From assembly GCA_947176605.1 (NCBI GenBank), contig CAMWRH010000011.1, forward strand, positions 1 through 58,368: a stretch of 58,368 nt of DNA, given 5' to 3'. Positions within the stretch are counted from its first letter, which is position 1; every line of letters starts with the position of its first letter. This document shows, in pieces, positions 1-8,016 of the stretch. This DNA is from an uncultured Porphyromonadaceae bacterium (GTDB lineage Bacteria > Bacteroidota > Bacteroidia > Bacteroidales > Muribaculaceae). Below the pieces are notes generated by a model. That model worked only from the letters and a program-made list of their open reading frames with translations, did not search any database and was not told where the DNA came from. A program made the translations under genes and the position numbers.

Positions 1-276
1 GTTTATTGCCGAAATTAAGGCTCACATTAGCCCTGTCAGGAAAGTGTGTTAAAATTGGATTTTGGATCAAGCAGCATCTGCGTATCAAGAAGTTCTGGGG
101 AACGATACTCCCTGTCGGTCGCCAATATGCCGACAACCTGTCATTGATCATGCGTCAATGGGACATATCACCTATCTGTTTTACAGATGACTGCTATCGG
201 AAAAACCCTTGCTGAACGCTTTGGCCATTCGTAACCTGATTGTACTTTTGCACTGAAATTTTAACGCAAAAAGATT
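1..276 (+). pseudogene. IS4-type transposase C-terminal remnant plus promoter region
   Basis: A short open frame (6-215, 69 codons) contains FWIKQHLRIKKFWGT at about nt 60-105. This matches my recollection of the conserved motif near the C-terminus of IS4-type DDE transposases common in Bacteroidetes. The flanking residues do not continue the family sequence: the usual strand after the motif is replaced by unrelated residues, and there is no catalytic core. I read it as a scar of a lost insertion sequence, not a working gene. No terminal inverted repeat is visible inside the window. The right part of the stretch (220-250) holds the promoter of the next gene. Confidence 0.5.
220..250 (+). promoter_or_regulatory. 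Bacteroidetes-type promoter for the exporter operon
   Basis: TTTG at 220-223, a 19-base spacer, then TACTTTTG at 243-250 fit the Bacteroidetes sigma-ABfr consensus (TTTG, about 19, TAnnTTTG). The start of transcription would be near 257, about 20 bases before the ATG at 277. Confidence 0.65.
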
Positions 277-474
277 ATGGACAAACCAATCATCGCATGG
301 TGCGTGATAGCGGGAGTGCTGCTGTTCGCATTTGTATTAAGAGCTATCGAGAGATATTACACCAAGTGTCATCACAACGGACATAGGCCGAGACATCTGT
401 TCGAACTGGGTAGGGAGAAAGAGATGTTCTATATTCCGGGGGATGCTGACGATGAAGACTTCGATGAGCTGTAA
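277..474 (+). CDS. small single-pass membrane protein, unknown function
   Basis: The 65-residue protein has one hydrophobic helix (about residues 5-22), a basic His/Arg-rich middle and a very acidic tail (DADDEDFDEL). I do not recognise a family. A consensus promoter lies 27 bases upstream. Its 3' end overlaps the start of the ThrE-like gene, so the two are probably translationally coupled and the peptide could be an accessory of the exporter. Coding status rests on the promoter, the plausible topology and the overlap; it could also be a leader reading frame. Confidence 0.5.
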   Translation: MDKPIIAWCVIAGVLLFAFVLRAIERYYTKCHHNGHRPRHLFELGREKEMFYIPGDADDEDFDEL

Positions 475-1240
475 TGTCACGCATGTCCGGCATATAGCGG
501 CGTTTCTCGCCGAGTATGCATCGCTGCTGGCAGGATGCGGTGCGACGTGCATACGCACCGAGAAAAATACCCGAAGACTGGCTGATGCGTTCGGTGTGGG
601 TTTTGACCTCTCTATCATGCCTGCTCATGTATATGTCTCGGTGTGGGATGAAGATCCCTCTGACAGCCGGATAGCGGTACGCAAGATCACCAATCACGGC
701 ATAAGTTTCAACATCAATGCCAAACTGAGCCGTCTGAGTTGGGAAGTGGCAGACAATCATATTGATTTCGCTACTACCGTTGACCGATTTACAGCGATCT
801 GTAAGACAAAACCTACCTGTAAGTGGGAGGTGCTGATACTCACGAGTCTTGCCAACGCCTCGTTCTGCCGTCTGTTCGGAGGTGATGTAATATCTATGCT
901 GATAGTTTTTATCTCCACTCTCGCCGGTTACAGACTGAAACAGGTGATGCTTGAGGATAAACGCGACGTCCGCCTGACATTCCTGTGTGCATCATTCTTC
1001 TCTGCCGCACTCAGTGCCGGAGGTCATATATTCGATATCGGGGCCACACCCGAGATCGCCGTGAGCACAAGCGTATTGTATCTGATACCGGGTGTACCGT
1101 ATATAAATGCGGTTAGCGATATGATCGACCGTCACTATCTGTGCGCGTTCAGCCGGTTTTTCGATGCCGCCATACTCACAGTCTGCCTGTCAGCGGGACT
1201 ATGCGCAGGATTATTAATATTGGGATTAAAATGGTTTTAA
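464..1240 (+). CDS. threonine/serine exporter family protein, ThrE/YjjP-type N-terminal half
   Basis: The protein has a soluble N-terminal part (about 1-115, with AFLAEYASLLAGCGA and a following NTRRLADAFG helix) and then several hydrophobic segments. This is the organisation of the ThrE/YjjP family (DUF1212), which exports threonine/serine or, in the E. coli YjjPB pair, succinate. I chose the ATG at 464 because it leaves about 10 residues before the conserved helix and only an 11-base overlap with the upstream gene; ATG codons at 443 and 452 are also in frame. It works with the next gene, which supplies the second membrane half. The exact substrate cannot be read from sequence. Confidence 0.8.
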   Translation: MSCNVTHVRHIAAFLAEYASLLAGCGATCIRTEKNTRRLADAFGVGFDLSIMPAHVYVSVWDEDPSDSRIAVRKITNHGISFNINAKLSRLSWEVADNHIDFATTVDRFTAICKTKPTCKWEVLILTSLANASFCRLFGGDVISMLIVFISTLAGYRLKQVMLEDKRDVRLTFLCASFFSAALSAGGHIFDIGATPEIAVSTSVLYLIPGVPYINAVSDMIDRHYLCAFSRFFDAAILTVCLSAGLCAGLLILGLKWF

Positions 1241-1256
1241 GAGTTACTGAAAGGTT

Positions 1257-1751
1257 ATGTGTAACGATATCTTAATTAATTTTTTTGAGGATGGATTATT
1301 TGCCGCTATCGCCGCCATCGGTTTTTCAAGTATCAGCAACACTCCTCATCACGCCTATCTGACGTGCGCCATCATTGCAGCCGCCGGTCATTCGCTCCGC
1401 TATGCGCTGACGTTGCCCGAACTGGGCTCTTTCCACATCATTCCTGCCAGTACGGTGGCATCCTTCGCTATCGGTCTGCTTGCCGTACTGCTATCCTCGC
1501 GTATCAAATGTCCGGCTGAGGTCTGTTTCTTCCCGGCACTGCTGCCTATGATACCGGGTATGTATGCCTACCGCACCATCGAGGCTCTGCTTTCCTGCCT
1601 TTACAATACTCAGGAGGAAGTCTTCGGGCATTATTTCTATCTGCTGACTTATAACGGTCTGACGTGCGCGTTCATCATACTCGGCATGGTCATTGGAGCG
1701 ACCATACCTGTGTTCCTGTTCAAAAAAATTTCGTTTACCGTCACGAGATAA
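1257..1751 (+). CDS. threonine/serine exporter, ThrE_2/YjjB-type C-terminal half
   Basis: The 164-residue integral membrane protein has about five hydrophobic helices and the conserved FFPALLPMIPGMYAYR segment (about residues 94-110) typical of the ThrE_2/YjjB family (DUF3815). It starts 16 bases after the previous gene stops, so the two halves of the exporter are co-transcribed and presumably form one inner-membrane complex. In actinobacterial ThrE the same two parts are fused in one chain; here they are split, as in enterobacterial YjjP/YjjB. Confidence 0.82.
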   Translation: MCNDILINFFEDGLFAAIAAIGFSSISNTPHHAYLTCAIIAAAGHSLRYALTLPELGSFHIIPASTVASFAIGLLAVLLSSRIKCPAEVCFFPALLPMIPGMYAYRTIEALLSCLYNTQEEVFGHYFYLLTYNGLTCAFIILGMVIGATIPVFLFKKISFTVTR

Positions 1752-1784
1752 CGATATTTTCGCTAAATTTGTAGTATTACGACT

Positions 1785-2687
1785 ATGGAACTAAGACAAC
1801 TAAGATATTTCGTCAAAGCCGCAGAGACCCTCAATTTTTCCGATGCAGCGAAAGCGCTAAACATAGCGCAAAGCTCTCTTTCGCAACAGATAAAACAACT
1901 TGAGGATGATCTGAACGTACAACTATTTCTGCGAAACAGTCATTACATACGTCTCACTGAGGCGGGTGAGGTGATGCTGCCGTTTGCGTTGCGGACCATC
2001 CACGATGCGGAAACCTGCGCCGACCGCGTGCATGATCTACAGAAATTGCTGACCGGAACATTAAATATAGGCGTCACACACTCTTTCAGCCCGATATTGA
2101 CCGAAACGGTTATATCGTTCATGAAGATGTATCCGCACATCAAGCTCAACATCATCTACAAACCGATGGGTGACCTGATGGAGCTGCTGTCCAAACATGA
2201 ACTTGATTTCGTTCTCGCATTCAAACCCACCCACCCTGTCGCTGACGTTGAGTCGCACATATTGTTTCAAAATAGTCTGTGCGCCGTGGTCAGCGCAACC
2301 CATCATCTTGCATCGAAAGATAAAGTCTCGCTCACAGAACTTGCGAAATACAATCTCGCTCTCCCCTCCAAAGGATTGCAGGCACGCAACGCCTTTGACA
2401 GCATCGTCACCGACTACAATCAATTCCGCATCTGTCTCGAACTTAACGAAGTGAACATATTGCTGAAACTCATCCGTCAGACGCATCTCGTGACTGTACT
2501 TGCCAAGGATTCAATCTATAATGAACGTGATGTCAAGGCGATCCCTCTCAATGTCCCCGACAATGAAATGGCAGGATGTGTACATGTCCTCAAGGACACA
2601 TATCATAAGCAATCCATGAAAGAGTTCGTGCGGCTGTTGAGCGAATCGCTTGCCGTCAAGAGTCACCAGAACTCGTGGATAATCTGA
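1785..2687 (+). CDS. LysR family transcriptional regulator
   Basis: The 300-residue protein has the full LysR plan. The N-terminal winged helix-turn-helix (about 3-60) contains NFSDAAKALNIAQSSLSQQI and QLEDDLNVQLFLR, and an effector-binding domain (about 90-290) begins near GTLNIGVTHSFSPIL. It lies 33 bases after the exporter operon on the same strand and has its own -10-like element (TAAATTTG, 1764-1771), though no clear -33 box. It may regulate the exporter operon, which would be unusual because LysR genes are more often divergent from their targets. The inducer is unknown. Confidence 0.88.
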   Translation: MELRQLRYFVKAAETLNFSDAAKALNIAQSSLSQQIKQLEDDLNVQLFLRNSHYIRLTEAGEVMLPFALRTIHDAETCADRVHDLQKLLTGTLNIGVTHSFSPILTETVISFMKMYPHIKLNIIYKPMGDLMELLSKHELDFVLAFKPTHPVADVESHILFQNSLCAVVSATHHLASKDKVSLTELAKYNLALPSKGLQARNAFDSIVTDYNQFRICLELNEVNILLKLIRQTHLVTVLAKDSIYNERDVKAIPLNVPDNEMAGCVHVLKDTYHKQSMKEFVRLLSESLAVKSHQNSWII

Positions 2688-2693
2688 GCCGGA

Positions 2694-2996
2694 TTACTCC
2701 CGTCTAAATGACATGGATAGCGCGAGAAATTTTTTCAGCATCCGCTCTCCGCAATTCGTGATTATACTCTCGGGATGAATCTGCACTCCGGATATCGGCA
2801 ACGACCTATGTCTGACCGACATTATATCACCACACGAGTGTCGTTTACACACAGAAATAATTCTGCTTATCCTGACCTGTTTGCAGCCTCGATATTCGTA
2901 GACTGCCATTGGGACAGTGCGACATTCCCCTGACCTGTAAAACACAAATTCGTATTTATTACAGCGGGCAAAGCGAATACCTTGCGCCAATTTCAA
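2694..2996 (-). pseudogene. truncated glutamine amidotransferase (TrpG/PabA type) remnant
   Basis: This 100-codon frame ends with GVQIHPESIITNCGERMLKK, which aligns with the C-terminus of the complete PabA-type protein at 16625-17236 (GVQFHPESIITTCG). Upstream, DIMSVRHRSLP matches AVMSLRHARLP. The His-Pro-Glu part of the catalytic triad is kept, but the N-terminal half with the nucleophilic Cys (GxCLGHQ) is missing. The similarity fades before reaching the neighbouring ZIP gene at 3015. It cannot be an active amidotransferase. It is probably the end of a lost trpG or pabA paralogue left between lysR and the ZIP transporter. This frame is the only notable content of the 2688-3014 gap. Confidence 0.6.
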
Positions 2997-3014
2997 CTAC
3001 TTTATACCGCTATC

Positions 3015-3806
3015 CTATCCCAATACCACATCAAGCACCATCATCAGCGCGAATCCCACGGCAAAACCGATCGTGCCGAGATTGGAATGCTCCCCCTGCG
3101 CCGTCTCGGGGATAAGTTCCTCTACCACAACGTAGATCATCGCTCCGGCTCCAAATGCAAGCAGATACAGGAAGACCGGCAGTACCAGTGACGCCACGCA
3201 GATCGTAATTACGGAAGCCACCGGTTCCACCAGTCCGCTCAGCACGCCGATTCCGAACGAACGGCTGCGGCTGTTGCCCAGTTCACGCATCGGCATCGAC
3301 ACAATCGCCCCCTCCGGAAAATTCTGAATGGCTATGCCGATGGCGAGCGCCAAGGCTCCCGACATCGACATTACCGCACTCTCATCGGCAGCTCCCGCGA
3401 GAGTTATCCCTACGGCTATCCCTTCCGGAATGTTATGTATCGTCACGGCAAGTGCCAGTTTGGAGGTTTTCGACAATCGGCTCTGCGGCCCTTCAGGCTC
3501 ACTGCTGTCGACATGCTGGTGAGGCGTAAAATGGTCGAGACAGAGCAGAAACAGTATCCCGAGGAAAAATCCCACTGTGGCCGGCACTACCTTAGCCGCT
3601 CCCGATGACTCACAGAACTCCATCGAAGGGATAAGCAGCGACCATACCGAGGCCGCCACCATCACACCGGCCGCAAACCCCATCAGTGATTTCCTCACCT
3701 CCTGCGGCATTTCCCTTTTCTGAAAGAATACACACGCGGCTCCTATGACAGTACCTGCCAGCGGTATCGCCAGTATTGCACATATCTGATAGTAATCCAT
3801 ATACAT
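3015..3806 (-). CDS. ZIP family metal transporter
   Basis: The 263-residue inner-membrane protein has about eight hydrophobic helices. The two signature metal-site motifs are HNIPEG (about residues 122-127) and NFPEG (about 160-164). This is the ZupT/GufA-like branch of the ZIP family, which brings Zn2+ and often other divalent metals into the cytoplasm. The loop before the first motif is His/Asp-containing (FTPHQHVDSSEPE) and may bind metal. It is followed by the amidotransferase remnant and preceded by the porin-like gene. No promoter of the usual form is obvious upstream. Metal preference cannot be told from sequence. Confidence 0.87.
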   Translation of the reverse strand: MYMDYYQICAILAIPLAGTVIGAACVFFQKREMPQEVRKSLMGFAAGVMVAASVWSLLIPSMEFCESSGAAKVVPATVGFFLGILFLLCLDHFTPHQHVDSSEPEGPQSRLSKTSKLALAVTIHNIPEGIAVGITLAGAADESAVMSMSGALALAIGIAIQNFPEGAIVSMPMRELGNSRSRSFGIGVLSGLVEPVASVITICVASLVLPVFLYLLAFGAGAMIYVVVEELIPETAQGEHSNLGTIGFAVGFALMMVLDVVLG

Positions 3807-3918
3807 ATATACGTTGACGGTTTATGAAGTCCTGACGTCCTGCCGTCCAGGCAAGGCCTTCCATATCAGATATAACAATCCGGCGGCCACATCGGCCCAT
3901 CCCACTGCCGGGCGGCGG

Positions 3919-3940
3919 CCACCGGCAGCCATGCCGGTGG
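3919..3940. other. GC-rich stem-loop after the porin gene
   Basis: CCACCGGCA (3919-3927) and TGCCGGTGG (3932-3940) form a perfect 9-bp stem with a 4-base loop. It lies just beyond the stop of the minus-strand porin gene. There is no T tract, so it is only a possible terminator. Confidence 0.35.
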
Positions 3941-3965
3941 GGAGCGCAGAGTGTCGCGCTACGGC

Positions 3966-5033
3966 TCACAGTGTCAGATTGACCCTGAACAGTCCTACGG
4001 CGCCATTGGCCGTCGTATTGCGTATGTAATGCAATGCCGGCTGGAGGCTCAGCCACGACAGCACATCGTATCTGAACGTCAGTTCGCCGGCCCATTCATG
4101 TTCATCGGTAAATCCTGCATAGCAGGAATACAGGCCTATACTGTAGCGGTCATGGTCATACGCCAACCCCGCGCCACCGAAATCACGACACCCCTCCCCT
4201 ATCCCGGGGCATTGCGAATACTGGGCCATCACCGACAGTCCGCGCCAGATCTTCTGCTCTGCATACGCCCACCAGAAGACCGACGTCTGTTTCTGCCACG
4301 CCGCCGCCGACACCGATTCAGATGCTGCATCCTCATTACTGCCGTGACGGCCGTGATGTAGCCCAATACCCAGATTATAATTGTTGTCATTCTTCCGATA
4401 ATTTACAGCGTTGATATTGAAAATGCCATCTGAACCCGGACAGAACCGGAATACCCCCTCCCTGCCCGTAAACCGATGCGAACCGCATCCGTTATATACC
4501 GCACAGTTGGCCGTAAATCCCGCGCTTTCATACCTCCCTTCCACTCCCAGCGAGGCATCCGGATAGTTGGCTATCCTGAAATTGGCAGAGATTGTGGGGA
4601 AGATGCCGCAACTGCTGTTGGTAAAGAGGGCGGCAAGCGGAGTGGCGAAAAACTCTCCGTTGACGTTGCCCACTCCTGCAAAGATGCGGAATTTATCGCC
4701 CCCGTAACTTATGCCAAGACGCGTCAGCGCCAGCGGTATGTTTTCTTCCTCTATATTGGAATATGTCAGCAGATTGGGCAGCAACGCATCCTGCGATGTC
4801 TTGCAGGTGCTTATCACGCCTGCCTCCGCCCCTATCCCACGGTAAAGCGGCACCGAGACATCAGCCTGCAACAGATTCACCCATTGATATTTACCATCAA
4901 ATGTCGCCTGCCATTCCGAAACATACGACAGACTCATATCCTGCGGCTTCGCGGTAGCCCCGCAGCTCAGCAGAGCCGCGAGCGCCACCATGAAGTGCCG
5001 GCATACGCATATCTTTTCTGTTTTCATGATCAT
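3966..5033 (-). CDS. outer-membrane beta-barrel protein, OprB-like porin candidate
   Basis: The 355-residue precursor has an N-terminal signal peptide (about 1-28, ending near GATAKPQ). The rest alternates short amphipathic strands with aromatic ends and closes with FRVNLTL, an outer-membrane barrel ending. The layout (YVSEWQATFDG near the N-terminus, repeated GVEGRYE/GLGIGLHHG-like strands, a Cys-containing loop) resembles carbohydrate-selective porins of the OprB type in Bacteroidales. Family assignment is by pattern only. It lies downstream of mgtA on the same strand, but a 160-base gap with a strong hairpin separates them, so co-transcription is uncertain. If it responds to the same signal, it could be a cation entry route. 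Confidence 0.6.
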   Translation of the reverse strand: MIMKTEKICVCRHFMVALAALLSCGATAKPQDMSLSYVSEWQATFDGKYQWVNLLQADVSVPLYRGIGAEAGVISTCKTSQDALLPNLLTYSNIEEENIPLALTRLGISYGGDKFRIFAGVGNVNGEFFATPLAALFTNSSCGIFPTISANFRIANYPDASLGVEGRYESAGFTANCAVYNGCGSHRFTGREGVFRFCPGSDGIFNINAVNYRKNDNNYNLGIGLHHGRHGSNEDAASESVSAAAWQKQTSVFWWAYAEQKIWRGLSVMAQYSQCPGIGEGCRDFGGAGLAYDHDRYSIGLYSCYAGFTDEHEWAGELTFRYDVLSWLSLQPALHYIRNTTANGAVGLFRVNLTL

Positions 5034-5066
5034 TTTAGGAATGAGGAATTAGGAGTAGTTATGGAT

Positions 5067-5101
5067 CCTGTGGGGTCGCGACCTGTCGCGACCCCCACAG
5101 G
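5067..5101. repeat. strong inverted repeat between mgtA and porin gene
   Basis: The left arm CCTGTGGGGTCGCGA (5067-5081) and right arm TCGCGACCCCCACAGG (5086-5101, one extra C) form a roughly 15-bp GC-rich stem with a CCTG loop. It lies just after the mgtA stop on the minus strand, without a T tract. It could be a terminator, an mRNA-stabilising hairpin or a REP-like element. Confidence 0.6.
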
Positions 5102-5193
5102 GAGAGTCCGGATTTGGGAATCTGACTTTAGGGAAGTCGCAATGATGAGGATTCCCGGTCAGGCCGCCTGCCCTGATTCCGGAAGGATGGATA

Positions 5194-7839
5194 TCACATC
5201 CACTTGCCGAATTTCCTGATATACCACACCTTCACAAGCTGCGTCAGTCCGCAATAGCACAACAGGATACCTACGAGCCAGAGGAAGTAAGAGCCCGGCA
5301 GGGATACGAATCCCAGATACTCGCCGAATTTCGTGAACGGTATCACGATGCCGAGCAGCATGATCACGGCTGTGGCCACGAGTACCGGCCAGGTGGCACG
5401 GCTCTGGATAAAGGGGATCTTGCGTGTGCGGATCATATGCACGATCAGAGTCTGGGTAAGGAGCCCCACGATAAACCATCCTGACTGGAACATGGCCTGA
5501 TGGTCGGGCGACACGCAGCCGAACACAAACCACATCACAAGGAAGCACACTATGTCGAATATCGAACTTATCGGACCGATAAACACCATGAAGCGCTTCA
5601 GGTCGGAGGCATCCCACTTGCGGGGCTTACGCAGATATTCGCGGTCCATCGTATCGAAGGGGATGGTGGTCTGCGACACGTCGTACATCAGGTTCTGCAC
5701 CAGAAGATGCAGCGGGAGCATCGGCAGGAAGGGGAGAAACGCGCTGGCCGCAAGCACACTGAACATGTTGCCGAAATTCGAGCTGGCCGTCATTTTGGTG
5801 TATTTTATGATGTTGCCGAATGTCTTGCGCCCTTCGATCACACCGTCTTCAAGCACCATCAGGTCTTTTTCAAGCAGGATTATATCGGCGCTCTCTTTGG
5901 CGATATCCACCCCGGAATCTACCGAGATACCCACATCCGACTGCCGCAGTGCCGAGGCATCGTTGATGCCGTCGCCCAGGAAGCCCACCGTATGACCCTG
6001 CTTCTGCAGAGAGGCTATGATCTGCGATTTCTGCAGCGGGGTAAGTTTGGAGAATACGTTGGTACGGGCTACTGCCGCATCAAAGAAACGGTCGTCCATC
6101 TCGGCGAGTTCCGGTCCGGAGAGCGCTCCGCTCACGTCAATCCCTACCTGACGGGCTATGGTCTGCACCACGGCGTCATTATCGCCCGAAAGGATCTTTA
6201 CCTCTACACCGTTGTCGTGCAACTGGCGGATCGCACCGGCAGCCGACTCTTTCGGAGGATCAAGGAAAGCGAGGAATCCGATCAGCACCATCCCGGCTTC
6301 ATCCTCCACGCTGAAGTCGCGCTCTTTGTCGATAAAGCTCTTCTGGGCCACGGCAAGCACCCGCATACCCTGACGGTTCATCCCGGTGGCTATCTCCAGT
6401 GCCTTGGCGCGGGTTTCTTCGGTAAGCTCCACCACCTTACCCTGCATCTCTGCATAGGCGCATATCCCGAGCATCTCCTCCACCGCACCTTTGGTGATGA
6501 TCTGCCGCTTGCCGGAGTTATCCTCCACCACCACCGACATACGGCGGCGCACGAAATCAAACGGTATCTCATCCACCTTACGGTAAGTGTCCTTCACATG
6601 CTCCAGCGCCACCTCACGCACATGGGCCAGGATCGCCTTATCCATCAGGTTCTTCAGGCCGGTCTGGAAGAAGCTGTTGAAATAGGCATGCCGCAGTATC
6701 CGCCGCTCATTGTCTACGCTCCCGTCGGCATTGATATACTTCTCGAGTACGATCTTGTCGCAGGTAAGGGTGCCGGTCTTGTCGGTGCACAGTATGTTCA
6801 TGGCGCCGAAATTCTGGATTGCGTTCAGATCCTTTACGATTGTCTTCTTCCGGGCCATTGTCACAGCCCCTTTCGAGAGATTGGCGGTCACAATCATCGG
6901 CAGCATCTCCGGGGTAAGCCCCACGGCCACTGATACGGAGAAGAGAAACGCCTCCAGCCAGTCGCCTTTCATAAGGCCATTGATTACGAATACGAAAGGT
7001 ATCATCACCAGCATGAACCGTATCAGCAGAAACGACACCTTGCTGATCCCTCGGTCGAAGGCCGTGGCCGCACGATGCCCTGCGATGCTTTTGGCTATCG
7101 TGCCGAAATAGGTGCTGTCGCCTGTGGCATGGCAGATCCCCACGGCTCGGCCGCTCACCACGGTAGAGCCCATGAAGCATATGTTGCTCAGATCCATCAC
7201 GCTGCCGCGCACATTGCGGCCGGCCTTGATCTCGGGTGTCTTCTCTATCGGGTCTGACTCGCCGGTGAGCGACGACTGGCTTACGAAGAAGTCTTTTGTC
7301 TCTATCAGCCGCATGTCGGCCGGCACCATGTCGCCTGCCGAAAGGGTGATTATATCACCGGGCACCACTCCGGCAAACGGAATCTCCATCTCTCCATCTT
7401 CGGCGCGACGCACCTGGCAGGTGTTGGTGACCATCTTCTGCAACGCATCGCTCGACTTAGCGGCTTTCCATTCCTGCCAAAAACGCAGTATGGCGCTCAC
7501 CACCACCATCGTGGAGATTATTATGATGGCCGCCCAGTCTTTCTCTCCTTCGGGTGCAAGCAGCACATCGAGCACAAACGATACCACCACCAGCACTGTC
7601 AGCACCCCGACAAAGGGATTGATGAATGCCTTGACAAACATTGTAAACGGATTGCATCCCTTCTCGCGCCGCACCTCGTTGGGGCCGCACGCGGCCTGAC
7701 GCCGCTCTACCTCTTCGGCGGTCAGGCCGCTGTGGGAGGTCTGGAAAAAGCTGTACACAGCCGTCAGCGGCTGCGATGATGCCAGGAACACCTTCTCGGT
7801 GTTGAAGCCATACTGGCCTGTTGTTCTTCTTTTCTTCAT
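5194..7839 (-). CDS. mgtA: magnesium-translocating P-type ATPase
   Basis: This 881-residue P-type ATPase matches MgtA/MgtB in length and order. An N-terminal cytoplasmic tail is followed by two helices, an actuator domain with LTGES, the TPEMLP membrane motif, the phosphorylation site CTDKTGT (Asp near residue 355), the hinge GDGINDA, and six C-terminal helices. ASSNFGNMFS and QNLMYDVSQT are typical of the Mg2+ importers rather than Ca2+ or Na+ pumps. It moves Mg2+ into the cytoplasm at ATP cost. It lies 177 bases downstream of the histidine kinase gene on the same strand, and its promoter carries an 11-bp-spaced repeat array (7919-7958), which suggests control by that two-component system. 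Confidence 0.95.
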   Translation of the reverse strand: MKKRRTTGQYGFNTEKVFLASSQPLTAVYSFFQTSHSGLTAEEVERRQAACGPNEVRREKGCNPFTMFVKAFINPFVGVLTVLVVVSFVLDVLLAPEGEKDWAAIIIISTMVVVSAILRFWQEWKAAKSSDALQKMVTNTCQVRRAEDGEMEIPFAGVVPGDIITLSAGDMVPADMRLIETKDFFVSQSSLTGESDPIEKTPEIKAGRNVRGSVMDLSNICFMGSTVVSGRAVGICHATGDSTYFGTIAKSIAGHRAATAFDRGISKVSFLLIRFMLVMIPFVFVINGLMKGDWLEAFLFSVSVAVGLTPEMLPMIVTANLSKGAVTMARKKTIVKDLNAIQNFGAMNILCTDKTGTLTCDKIVLEKYINADGSVDNERRILRHAYFNSFFQTGLKNLMDKAILAHVREVALEHVKDTYRKVDEIPFDFVRRRMSVVVEDNSGKRQIITKGAVEEMLGICAYAEMQGKVVELTEETRAKALEIATGMNRQGMRVLAVAQKSFIDKERDFSVEDEAGMVLIGFLAFLDPPKESAAGAIRQLHDNGVEVKILSGDNDAVVQTIARQVGIDVSGALSGPELAEMDDRFFDAAVARTNVFSKLTPLQKSQIIASLQKQGHTVGFLGDGINDASALRQSDVGISVDSGVDIAKESADIILLEKDLMVLEDGVIEGRKTFGNIIKYTKMTASSNFGNMFSVLAASAFLPFLPMLPLHLLVQNLMYDVSQTTIPFDTMDREYLRKPRKWDASDLKRFMVFIGPISSIFDIVCFLVMWFVFGCVSPDHQAMFQSGWFIVGLLTQTLIVHMIRTRKIPFIQSRATWPVLVATAVIMLLGIVIPFTKFGEYLGFVSLPGSYFLWLVGILLCYCGLTQLVKVWYIRKFGKWM

Positions 7840-7888
7840 ACAGCTGGATTTTTAAGTATTCTGCACTCGTGTTTTGATTATCACGCTG

Positions 7889-7896
7889 CAAAATTA
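7889..7896 (-). promoter_or_regulatory. mgtA promoter -7 element
   Basis: On the minus strand this reads TAATTTTG, a good TAnnTTTG element. No TTG is found at the -33 distance (7915-7918), so the promoter appears to need an activator. Transcription would start near 7883, giving a 44-base leader. Confidence 0.55.
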
Positions 7897-7918
7897 CTCC
7901 ATCACTTCCAGCCGGGCC

Positions 7919-7958
7919 GTTAGAGATATATTAGAATGAAATTAGAAAACCATTAGAA
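7919..7958 (-). promoter_or_regulatory. four-heptamer operator array with 11-bp period upstream of mgtA
   Basis: On the plus strand GTTAGAG (7919), ATTAGAA (7930), ATTAGAA (7941) and ATTAGAA (7952) recur exactly every 11 bases, i.e. one DNA turn. On the transcribed (minus) strand they read TTCTAAT three times, then CTCTAAC. The innermost copy ends about 36 bases upstream of the predicted start of transcription, where the promoter lacks its -33 box. Direct repeats with an 11-bp period next to a defective -35/-33 are the typical binding site of OmpR/PhoP-family activators. Such a regulator is encoded immediately upstream. Confidence 0.6.
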
Positions 7959-8016
7959 AATCCATAATCACTTATGTGCCAATACCATACTCCTCCCTAC
8001 ACAAGCTCCAGCCACA

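Noticed and set aside
5500..6933. Long open frame (477 codons) on the plus strand opposite mgtA
   Set aside because: It lies fully antisense to a strongly supported P-type ATPase. The translation is His/Gly/Arg-rich with no family motif. High-GC genes often leave open antisense frames.
7840..8016. Mg2+ riboswitch in the mgtA leader
   Set aside because: The predicted leader is only about 44 bases, too short for the M-box or mgtA-type leader. The repeat array is upstream of the start of transcription.
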